From QKTW01 sp052161885 (lineage in GTDB: Bacteria > Bacteroidota > Bacteroidia > Chitinophagales > Chitinophagaceae): a stretch of 64,000 nucleotides of DNA. Below are positions 38,232 to 45,173 of the stretch, piece after piece (the first letter of the stretch is position 1; every line of letters starts with the position of its first letter). Location: assembly GCA_052161885.1 (NCBI GenBank), contig CP197396.1, forward strand, positions 4,588,001 to 4,652,000, read 5' to 3'. Below the pieces are notes generated by a model that was not told where the DNA came from, searched no databases, and worked only from the letters and a program-made list of their open reading frames with translations. The position numbers and the translations under genes are program-made.

Positions 38232-39144
38232 ACCCAAGTTGCTATTAAGCGATTTCGTTGATTGTGTTAGCAAAGAGGAATGCGACTATTTTCAAGAGGA
38301 ACCCCTTAAACGTCACTGCATGTATTTTTCTGAGGAATAAGGCCTTGATAGCAGAAAAGGTGGTTTCAATGCGTTTCCGCATATGGTTTTTCAGATAAAC
38401 GATGTGTGATTTGTCTGGTCGTTTACTGTTACTCTTTCTGTGAACCATCAGTTTGATGCCGTCAGCTTCACGTGAGTCATCTTCTGCCAGATAATCGGTA
38501 TAAGCAGAGTCTGCAAAAATGTTGCTTTCAGGAGCCACAGCCATTGGTAGCTTTTTGAGCGCCTGAACATCGTTTTCACTTCCTGGTACGAAACAGAATT
38601 CAATAGGGATACCGCTGGAAGTGGTTAGTACCTGCACCTTGACACCATAAAAATACCGGCGCATAGAGCTATGTCGCCCGCGCCATTGTTTGCCTTGCAG
38701 CATGCGGCATCGGCTGATACGCATATTGTCACACACGGCCACAGGAAAGGAATCTATCACATAATCATCAGCCCCGGCAAACATTTTCAGGCAGTGGCCC
38801 AACTGGAAAAACAACTGACACAATAATGGTTCTATCTGATGCAACCGACGACAAAAACGGCTTTTGTCCAGCATTTGAGGAACCATACCTGTCATTTTCA
38901 TAAAGTTTCTGCCATGATCCCAATGGCCGCCAAAGTAAAGAGCTGATACAAGTACAGTCGTTATAAGCTCTGCATCGCTGACTTTACGGCGGGGAGGCTC
39001 GTAATGCCTGAGTCCTTTTAATAAATCATCTACGATACAGTAAATACTTATAATTTTAGTGTCGTTGAGCATCGGGATATTGTTTAAGCGTAGTAACTCA
39101 AATATATCCTTTGATGCTCAACTCTTTTAAATAGCAACTTGGGT
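38232..39144 (-). mobile_element. IS982-family insertion sequence, intact, 913 bp
   Basis: Terminal inverted repeats ACCCAAGTTGCTATT (38232-38246) and its exact complement at 39130-39144. Both ends are flanked by the direct repeat TAATTA (38226-38231 and 39145-39150), a 6-bp target duplication, so the element moved as a unit. The single ORF is a complete transposase. It was inserted just past the stop of the secreted protein gene, without breaking a gene. Confidence 0.9.
38245..39072 (-). CDS. IS982-family transposase
   Basis: 275 residues, DDE transposase. Catalytic region motifs: DDYVIDSFPVAVCDN for the first Asp, GIPIEFCFVPGSENDV and FADSAYTDYLAED for the second Asp region, and HMRKRIETTFSAIKALF for the final Glu. 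The frame is uninterrupted and ends within the terminal repeat, so the element is probably still active. Start ATG at 39072 gives the full N-terminal helical domain (MLNDTKIISIYCIVDDLL). Confidence 0.92.
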   Translation of the reverse strand: MLNDTKIISIYCIVDDLLKGLRHYEPPRRKVSDAELITTVLVSALYFGGHWDHGRNFMKMTGMVPQMLDKSRFCRRLHQIEPLLCQLFFQLGHCLKMFAGADDYVIDSFPVAVCDNMRISRCRMLQGKQWRGRHSSMRRYFYGVKVQVLTTSSGIPIEFCFVPGSENDVQALKKLPMAVAPESNIFADSAYTDYLAEDDSREADGIKLMVHRKSNSKRPDKSHIVYLKNHMRKRIETTFSAIKALFLRKIHAVTFKGFLLKIVAFLFANTINEIA

Positions 39145-39150
39145 TAATTA

Positions 39151-39182
39151 GCTAATTTTCACATCGGCTGATTTTCACATTC
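39151..39182 (+). repeat. 16-bp tandem repeat next to the IS
   Basis: GCTAATTTTCACATCG is followed by GCTGATTTTCACATTC. Short AT-rich periodic repeat of the TTAGCTAATT kind; a related stretch lies in the 16S-23S spacer at 30389-30422. It abuts the 3' end of the yqgE gene. Confidence 0.55.
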
Positions 39183-39760
39183 TAATTAAGCTGTGGATTC
39201 AGTGGCATGTTTGCCAGATAAGAATAGTCCTTGCCAAGACTGCGTATCGCTTTCTCCCACACATGAGTGGCATCCGTGTCAAAAAGCAGTCCTGAACTGC
39301 CTTCAGATACGAGCCATGACCCTTCCTGCATTTCTTTTTCCAGCTGTCCGGCTGTCCAGCCCGCGTAACCGAGGAACAACTTTACGTCTTTTGTATGCGG
39401 ATTCTGTGCTGCGGCCATTTCCTGCAATGTATCAAAAGAACCGCCCCAGAAAATGCCCGGCAATATTTCATGCCCGCCCAATACGCCCGGCAAGCGATGC
39501 AGCATATGCAGGCAGTCCATTTGTACCGGTCCGCCATTATTAAGGCTCCAGCCTTCTGCACCGAGCGTTGGCAAAACGTCTCCCAGGTGATAACTGGTGG
39601 GATGATTTAAAATAAAACCTACAGATCCTTCCGTATTCATATCGCACAGCAGCACTACCTTACGCGTAAAGTTGTGGTCGGTCATAAAGGGCTCAGCTAT
39701 AAGCAACTTCCCTACTGCGGGATCCTGGTTCGGCTGTTTTATGTGCTGTAAAAAATCCAT
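39182..39760 (-). CDS. YqgE/AlgH family protein (DUF179)
   Basis: 192 residues, typical length. Features: GKLLIAEPFMTDHNFTRKVV, VGFILNHPT, LNNGGPVQMDCLHMLHRLPG, IFWGGSFDTL, and KLFLGYAGWTAGQLEKEM, all standard for the family. The molecular function is unknown; in Pseudomonas AlgH influences alginate regulation. It begins with ATG at 39760. Despite the name, YqgE is often beside YqgF (ruvX) in Proteobacteria; here ruvX is 38 kb away. Confidence 0.93.
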   Translation of the reverse strand: MDFLQHIKQPNQDPAVGKLLIAEPFMTDHNFTRKVVLLCDMNTEGSVGFILNHPTSYHLGDVLPTLGAEGWSLNNGGPVQMDCLHMLHRLPGVLGGHEILPGIFWGGSFDTLQEMAAAQNPHTKDVKLFLGYAGWTAGQLEKEMQEGSWLVSEGSSGLLFDTDATHVWEKAIRSLGKDYSYLANMPLNPQLN

Positions 39761-39983
39761 CGTCTTCTAAAATTAATTTAACCATACGAAATATCTAAAT
39801 AAATATATGTTATGCCTATAGTAAAAATGGCATATAAAATACTGCTTAGGGTTTTTCGCCTTTCTGATATAAAAATAAAAAGATCGCGCCGCAAGGAGCT
39901 TATCAGCATATAGACAATAAATGATGTGTGGCTACGGAAAAATGAAGTTATTTTTACGGTTTGTATTTCAATCTGTTCTGTAC

Positions 39984-40709
39984 ATGCATTTCTGGTATAG
40001 CCTTTTACTCTTTATGGTGACCCTGCTGGGCGGCAGTGTCCCGCTTTGGATAAAATGGTTTGACGATCGCCGCATGCATTACCTGCTTGCTTTTTCCGGC
40101 TCGTTTCTGCTCAGTATCACCTTTCTGCACCTGCTGCCCGAAACATTTGAAGATCTTAATGTGAAAGCAGGCTTTTACCTGCTTGTCGGCTTTTTTGCCC
40201 AATTGCTGATTCAGCGTTTTACCCATGGGGTAGAGCACGGACATGCGCATATTCATCCCCATGAGCATCATGTAGCACTTACGTCCATACTCGCCGGGCT
40301 CACCCTTCATGCATTTATGGAAGGGCTGCCCCTGGGATTTAACTATCATATGCATGGAACGGAACCTTCACTGTATATGGCTGTAGCTGTACATAAAGTT
40401 CCTGAAGCGATGCTGGTCACCTCATTAGTATTGAGTGTCAAGAATCGCAGAACCGCATTGCTTATACTTATGTGCTTTGCAGCGGTGACACCACTTGCAG
40501 GTATGGCCGCAGAAGTCCTGGGTGAACGGTATTATTTTATGTCTCATGCAGTACTGATACTGATCCCTGTTGTGGCCGGTGCGTTCATACATATTGCCAC
40601 AACAATCTTTTTTGAGAGCGGCACCAAACAACACCTGCTTACCTGGCAGAAGATAGCGGCTATGATTACGGGAGTAGGAATGGCCATGCTTACCTTATGT
40701 TTTGAATAA
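39984..40709 (+). CDS. ZIP-family metal transporter
   Basis: About 241 residues from the ATG at 39984, chosen because it starts the first transmembrane helix (MHFWYSLLLFMVTLLGG); ATG at 39921 would add 21 residues. Eight membrane segments. ZIP motifs: FLHLLPETFED in TM2-like region, HAFMEGLPLGFNYH (TM4, His/Glu metal site), VAVHKVPEAMLVTSLVLS (TM5), and a His-rich cytoplasmic loop GVEHGHAHIHPHEHH. Moves Zn2+ or Fe2+/Mn2+ into the cytoplasm. It is followed within 13 bases by a TraB/GumN gene, so the two may share a transcript. Confidence 0.9.
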   Translation: MHFWYSLLLFMVTLLGGSVPLWIKWFDDRRMHYLLAFSGSFLLSITFLHLLPETFEDLNVKAGFYLLVGFFAQLLIQRFTHGVEHGHAHIHPHEHHVALTSILAGLTLHAFMEGLPLGFNYHMHGTEPSLYMAVAVHKVPEAMLVTSLVLSVKNRRTALLILMCFAAVTPLAGMAAEVLGERYYFMSHAVLILIPVVAGAFIHIATTIFFESGTKQHLLTWQKIAAMITGVGMAMLTLCFE

Positions 40710-40722
40710 CTATCTTTACGAT

Positions 40723-41604
40723 ATGAAGATTGCACATATCCTTACCACCATAACCGCGTTCATATTGCTGGCCTGTAATGCCAACCAGGCCCGTCCATCC
40801 GGTGTGAAGGACAATAAGTCACTGTTGTGGAAAATAAGTGGTAAGAATAGTAAGCCTTCTTATCTTTTTGGCACTATTCATATCATCTGCCAGGATGATT
40901 ATCTATGGACGGACGTGATGAAGAAAAGTCTGAAAGAAACAGATGAGGTATGCTTTGAAATGGATATGGACGATCCGGGAATGATGATGCAGGTGGCCAC
41001 AGCAATGATCGATAATTCGGGCAAAACACTCAAAGACTATTTTACACCAGATCAGTACGCCAGGCTTTCTGCATATATGAAAGATAGCATGGGCACAGAT
41101 ATTTCGCTGTTGCAGAATATGAAGCCTGCTGCATTGGTAAGTCTTTTTTCTGCCAAAAGTTTTGATTGTGCTACTCCTGCTTCTTATGAGGCCAATATTA
41201 TGGAAGAGGCCAAGAAGCAGAACAAAGAGATAGTAGGCCTTGAAGAGGCAAAAGAACAGATTGATCTGTTACTGAATATGCCTGTTGATACGGTGGTCAG
41301 CCAGGTAATGGATAACATATCTCCTAAGAATGCTGATGAAGAAAAGAAAGAGTTGAATGACCTGATAGCTGCGTATAAGAAGCAGGACCTTCCGCATCTA
41401 TATGAGATAATACAAGGCTCCAAAGACCTTGGAGATATGTCTGAATTTCTCGATGACCGCAATAAAAAATGGATAGGCCGCATGAAGGATAAAATGAACG
41501 TCCATTCTGTATTTTTTGCAGTAGGGGCGGGTCATCTCTGGGGCGACAATGGTGTTATCAGGTTACTGCGCAATGCCGGTTATACAGTGGAAGCAGTGAA
41601 ATAG
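40723..41604 (+). CDS. TraB/GumN family lipoprotein
   Basis: About 293 residues from the ATG at 40723; the lipobox LLAC (TTITAFILLACNANQ) then falls normally. The TraB/GumN domain is clear: LLWKISGKNSKPSYLFGTIHI with the GTIH motif, DEVCFEMDMDDPGMM, NKEIVGLEEAKEQIDLL, and the closing VGAGHLWGDNGVIRLLRNAGY. The family is thought to include metal-dependent proteases of the TIKI type; activity for this member is unproven. The family His/Glu metal site is in GTIH and nearby acidic residues. It sits next to a ZIP metal transporter. Confidence 0.9.
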   Translation: MKIAHILTTITAFILLACNANQARPSGVKDNKSLLWKISGKNSKPSYLFGTIHIICQDDYLWTDVMKKSLKETDEVCFEMDMDDPGMMMQVATAMIDNSGKTLKDYFTPDQYARLSAYMKDSMGTDISLLQNMKPAALVSLFSAKSFDCATPASYEANIMEEAKKQNKEIVGLEEAKEQIDLLLNMPVDTVVSQVMDNISPKNADEEKKELNDLIAAYKKQDLPHLYEIIQGSKDLGDMSEFLDDRNKKWIGRMKDKMNVHSVFFAVGAGHLWGDNGVIRLLRNAGYTVEAVK

Positions 41605-41616
41605 CGTCGCTCAATA

Positions 41617-41919
41617 TCACCCTTTAGTGACAGCACGCATCGGGTACTTCTCATAGGTATTGATCTTTGATGCGGGATCGTTTCCGATTAAGGTATTCAG
41701 TTCTTCTTCACTGTCTACAGCTACTACACCCAATCCAAAAGTACCGGCCGGGTCAAATACAGGGCCAAACACGATCATCGTTCCTTGCTCAAGATAGGGC
41801 TTCCAGTATGCAATGTGCTGTTGCATAATATTTTGTTCTTCCGGAGTCATGGTCTGTGCAAAATCAGGCCTGCATGGCACCAGTTTCAGCATGTAATGTT
41901 TTTGGGGTGTTTCAGACAT
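41617..41919 (-). CDS. YCII-related domain protein
   Basis: 100 residues from the ATG at 41919. A longer in-frame version from 41997 would overlap the neighbouring gene, so the inner start is preferred. The family fold is a dimeric ferredoxin-like domain: MLKLVPCRPDFAQTMTPEE, HIAYWKPYLEQGTMIVFGPV, GTFGLGVVAVDSEEELNTLI, and a conserved His/Asp-type pocket. The biochemical role is unknown. Small stand-alone gene with its stop 12 bases from the convergent TraB/GumN stop. Confidence 0.82.
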   Translation of the reverse strand: MSETPQKHYMLKLVPCRPDFAQTMTPEEQNIMQQHIAYWKPYLEQGTMIVFGPVFDPAGTFGLGVVAVDSEEELNTLIGNDPASKINTYEKYPMRAVTKG

Positions 41920-41957
41920 TGGATTTCTTTGTTCGAAAATAGCGAAATTTATTGCTG

Positions 41958-42332
41958 CTACGGGGTTATTTCTTTTCTTCTGACGACCAATACCCATTCG
42001 CCTTCAATCGGGAGATAACCATATTCATAGCAAAAGAAATAAACATTGCCTTTCTTATTGGCATACTGGTGTGTATAATACTGAAAGTCGAAGCCCGCAT
42101 TGGCCAGTTTTGTCCTGGGGCACTTTCCCATTTCTTCTCCTGCCGGAATTATTGTTTCCAGTATTCTCCGGTTCCTTCTCAACGCGTTATTTACCCGGCG
42201 AACGAAGTTGTTGTTGTCGGCGTTTTGTTTATTGTTATGTGCATTCCGGCAATAGTCGTCGCAGAATTTTTTATCTGTCCTGCCTTTCAATGTCTCACCA
42301 CAGGCCAGGCATAAGCGCTCATCTCCTTGCAT
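41958..42332 (-). CDS. Zn-ribbon containing conserved hypothetical protein (DUF2116-like N-terminus)
   Basis: 124 residues. The N-terminus holds a zinc ribbon, CLACGETLKGRTDKKFCDDYCRN, four Cys in CxxC...CxxxC form. The rest is alpha/beta with RRNRRILETIIPAGEEMGKC and a C-terminal QYYTHQYANKKGNVYFFCYEYGY. The function is unknown, but proteins of this layout are conserved in Bacteroidota. It may bind nucleic acid through the basic central part (RRVNNALRRNRR). Divergent from ssb, with a repeat-containing region between. Confidence 0.78.
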   Translation of the reverse strand: MQGDERLCLACGETLKGRTDKKFCDDYCRNAHNNKQNADNNNFVRRVNNALRRNRRILETIIPAGEEMGKCPRTKLANAGFDFQYYTHQYANKKGNVYFFCYEYGYLPIEGEWVLVVRRKEITP

Positions 42333-42380
42333 ATCTGTTAGTTACAGGGTCAAATATATTAAACTGTCATTTAATTATCC

Positions 42381-42432
42381 GATTACAAACGCTTACAAAC
42401 GGTTATAATTATTTATTCCCGATGATAAACGT
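42381..42432 (+). promoter_or_regulatory. Repeated AAACG motifs upstream of ssb
   Basis: TTACAAACG occurs twice 10 bases apart (42382 and 42392), followed by the palindrome ATAAACGTTTAT (42424-42435). One helical turn spacing and the palindrome suggest a binding site. A weak -7-like ATCTTTG lies at 42463-42469. Confidence 0.35.
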
Positions 42433-42540
42433 TTATGTTCCGGCTATCGTTTTCCGGGCATATCATCTTTGCATTGTGATTGTTGGCCAACACATCATAA
42501 ATCAAAACAAAATTTGTAGTCAACGTTAAAAAGAAGAATT

Positions 42541-42882
42541 ATGAACGCGCTTAAGAACAAAGTACAATTGATCGGCAACCTGGGTAATGCGCCTGAAATC
42601 CGTACAACAGAAACCGGTAAAAAGCTCGCCCGTCTGAGCATTGCTACCAATGAGACGTACAGGAACGCAAAAGGAGAAAAAGTAACGGAGACTACCTGGC
42701 ACACAGTGGTGGCCTGGGGCGCTACAGCCGAAATAGCAGAAAAACTGCTGCAGAAAGGAAGTGAGGTAATGGTAGAAGGTAAACTGACCAACAGATCTTA
42801 TACAGACAAGCAGGGTGTAAAACGCTATTTTACTGAAGTGCTCGCAAGCGAATTACTGTTGCTGGACAAAAAGCCTGCATAA
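42541..42882 (+). CDS. ssb: Single-stranded DNA-binding protein, short form
   Basis: 113 residues. OB-fold SSB: MNALKNKVQLIGNLGNAPEI, LARLSIATNETYRNAKGEKV, TTWHTVVAWGATAEIAEKLL, and GSEVMVEGKLTNRSYTDKQG. It ends LLLDKKPA, so the flexible linker and the acidic tip that recruits repair proteins in normal SSB are missing. That suggests a specialised or secondary SSB, with the main ssb elsewhere. Not truncated by a frameshift: the stop is followed by a good hairpin terminator. Confidence 0.93.
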   Translation: MNALKNKVQLIGNLGNAPEIRTTETGKKLARLSIATNETYRNAKGEKVTETTWHTVVAWGATAEIAEKLLQKGSEVMVEGKLTNRSYTDKQGVKRYFTEVLASELLLLDKKPA

Positions 42883-42892
42883 GGCAAAAACA

Positions 42893-42930
42893 AAAGTGCA
42901 GGAACGGCAATATTTAGTTCCTGCACTTTA
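42893..42930 (+). terminator. Terminator hairpin after ssb
   Basis: AAAGTGCAGGAAC (42893-42905) pairs perfectly with GTTCCTGCACTTT (42917-42929) around an 11-base loop. The T run is interrupted (TTTACTTTATT). Confidence 0.7.
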
Positions 42931-43034
42931 CTTTATTAGTGAATGGATTAATGAAAAACATAGCTGTCAGTTGCGTCCGGCAAAGTTTATTATCTCATAA
43001 CCCACGCTAAAATCCTCTTTTATCTATGAACAGA

Positions 43035-43802
43035 TCATACTTCCAGGTCAAGGTATACCGGGCAATGATCGGAATGTTTTACATCCGGGAAGATGTGTGC
43101 GTCTTTAAGCTGGGCACGCAGCGGCTCGGTGACACTGATGTAATCAATACGCCAGCCCTTGTTTTCAAGACGTACCGATGGGAAGCGTGCGCTCCACCAA
43201 CTGTACATATGCGGATCATTCCGGAATACCCGTAGCGTATCTATATATCCGTTGTCATAAAACTTATCCATCCAGGCACGTTCTTCAGGCAGGAAGCCAC
43301 TGCTTTTTTTATTGCCTTTTGGATTATGGATATCGATTTCCTTATGTGCAATATTGTAATCGCCGCAGATGACCAGTTTCGGACGCTCTTTACGCAGCAC
43401 CGCCAGGTATTCATAAAATTCGTCCAGCCACACATATTTGTATGACTGACGTTCGTCGCCGGAAGTGCCGCTCGGAAAGTACGCATTGATCAATGTAACA
43501 TCGCCGAAATCAAGACGGATGACGCGCCCTTCTGCATCACTTTGCATAATGCCGTTTCCATACTGCACATTATCTGGTTTTATTTTGGTGAAAACAGCCA
43601 CACCGCTGTAGCCCTTTTTTTCGGCAGTAAACCAGTAAGTATGATAGCCCAAAGCTTCAATTGCCTGGTAATCCGCCTGCTCTTTTTCTGCTTTTACTTC
43701 CTGAAGGCAGATCACGTCGGCCGGATCTGTTTTCAGCCAGTCGATAAACCCTTTTTTGGTAGCACTGCGAATGCCATTTACGTTATATGAAATGATGCGC
43801 AT
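43035..43802 (-). CDS. xth: Exodeoxyribonuclease III (AP endonuclease)
   Basis: 255 residues from the ATG at 43802, which starts the conserved MRIISYNVNGIRSA; upstream residues from 43913 are not part of the family. Mg2+-dependent 3'-5' exonuclease and AP endonuclease of base excision repair. Catalytic motifs: NVNGIRS, ICLQEVKA (Glu), YSGVAVFTKIKP, INAYFPSG, VICGDYNIAHKEID (Asp, Asn), and the final WRIDYISV and KHSDHCPV (Asp-His). Convergent in no operon; upstream neighbour is an acyltransferase on the same strand. Confidence 0.96.
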   Translation of the reverse strand: MRIISYNVNGIRSATKKGFIDWLKTDPADVICLQEVKAEKEQADYQAIEALGYHTYWFTAEKKGYSGVAVFTKIKPDNVQYGNGIMQSDAEGRVIRLDFGDVTLINAYFPSGTSGDERQSYKYVWLDEFYEYLAVLRKERPKLVICGDYNIAHKEIDIHNPKGNKKSSGFLPEERAWMDKFYDNGYIDTLRVFRNDPHMYSWWSARFPSVRLENKGWRIDYISVTEPLRAQLKDAHIFPDVKHSDHCPVYLDLEV

Positions 43803-43869
43803 AAACTGAATTGTTGTAATAAAGATCAATAAATACTGACAGGATAAAAATAAGCAAACTGCAAATGGC

Positions 43870-45027
43870 TCAACCGTTTTTTCTGCTGTCTGAAATTTTG
43901 GGCAAGACGCCATACCTTTTGCCGAACCGCATAAACCTTCGTTCTACGAAATAGTAATATAAAGCACAGATCAGCAACATCGGGAGTCCAAGTAATGCCA
44001 ATTGCAGAAAAAGATTTACCGGGAGCAGGTCTGTAAAAGTGCAGCGGGTAGTGTATTTGCCTAAAAAGGAAATTATAGGATAGTGCAGCAGGTAAATAGA
44101 GTAACACATACCGCCGATAACCGGTATCCATTTGTAACCGAATAGATGTCTTATTGCCGGGTGTCGTAAAATGGTGTAAAAGAAAAAAGTGATTACAGCA
44201 GGGAACGTGAAATAATGCAGGAAATAATTGAAGGAAAGCGGCTGGAAAAGTATGAATAACAGGCTTAGTGCAGATAGAATAATCCAGCCGTTTTTCCCTC
44301 GTTTTACATCTGTTCCTGTTGCGTAAATATCTGCCAGGAAAATGCCTGCCAGGAAAAATTCGAAACATGAATAGAGACTGAAGAAATGAAAAGAGAAAAA
44401 ATACCGGATAGTAACTACTGACAGCATGGTTGTGACCAGGAGTATTCTTCTTGATACTCTTCTTAACAGAAAAACCCGGAACAGAAGCGGTGCAATAACA
44501 TAGAACTGAACTTCCAGCTCCAATGACCATGCCGGGCTGTTTAATGGAGGCAGACTTTTATTGAAAAAATTGTGTGCGTACAGTAGTGATGTAGTAAGGC
44601 TATAAAAGGCTGTTGTGGCGGATTGCGGATTCAGAAAGACATGGCCGGTAAAGCAGAGCAGCATCACCAGCATATATGGAGGCTCAATACGTGTCAGCCG
44701 CCGTATATAATAGCTTTTGAGCTGTACAGGTGGCTCGCTGAGAAGGTAATGCCGGGCAAAAGGTAATGCCAGTATAAAACCACTCAGAACAAAGAACAAA
44801 GACACGCCACCACCACCATTGGCAATTATTTTTTCAGATAGCGGGTATCGTTGTTTTTGTACAGCTATGCTTTGTACGGCATGGGCAATATAATATCCGT
44901 AAATGTGTGCCAGTACAACCCAGAGTATAGAAATAAAACGGATGCCATCTACTTCAGGGAGGTACAGGCCGGATGTGGTAATTCTGCGGAGGCTATTGTA
45001 AAGATTTCTGTTTAACTCTCTGAACAT
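43870..45027 (-). CDS. Membrane acyltransferase, OafA/YrhL-like (acyltransferase 3)
   Basis: 385 residues from the ATG at 45027; the frame open further upstream overlaps the preceding gene and has no conserved sequence. About ten membrane segments. The family signature is seen: LPEVDGIRFISILWVVLAHIYG, FFVLSGFILALPFAR, RRLTRIEPPYMLVMLL, and SPAWSLELEVQFYVIAPLLF. Acyltransferase 3 proteins put O-acetyl or similar groups on surface sugars. Two glycosyltransferase genes lie about 2.5 kb away on the same strand, so a role in surface polysaccharide modification is plausible. Confidence 0.9.
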   Translation of the reverse strand: MFRELNRNLYNSLRRITTSGLYLPEVDGIRFISILWVVLAHIYGYYIAHAVQSIAVQKQRYPLSEKIIANGGGGVSLFFVLSGFILALPFARHYLLSEPPVQLKSYYIRRLTRIEPPYMLVMLLCFTGHVFLNPQSATTAFYSLTTSLLYAHNFFNKSLPPLNSPAWSLELEVQFYVIAPLLFRVFLLRRVSRRILLVTTMLSVVTIRYFFSFHFFSLYSCFEFFLAGIFLADIYATGTDVKRGKNGWIILSALSLLFILFQPLSFNYFLHYFTFPAVITFFFYTILRHPAIRHLFGYKWIPVIGGMCYSIYLLHYPIISFLGKYTTRCTFTDLLPVNLFLQLALLGLPMLLICALYYYFVERRFMRFGKRYGVLPKISDSRKNG

Positions 45028-45173
45028 TTTAAAGGTTATCGAGGGATACTGCAAACATTCAAAAACTTTGGCGATATTCCGAATAACTTTTTGCTGAGAG
45101 AAAAAACGATATTGAACAGGACGATAAAAAACAGCTATCAAACGGTAGCTGTTTAAACGAAGCGCCTTAAGAA

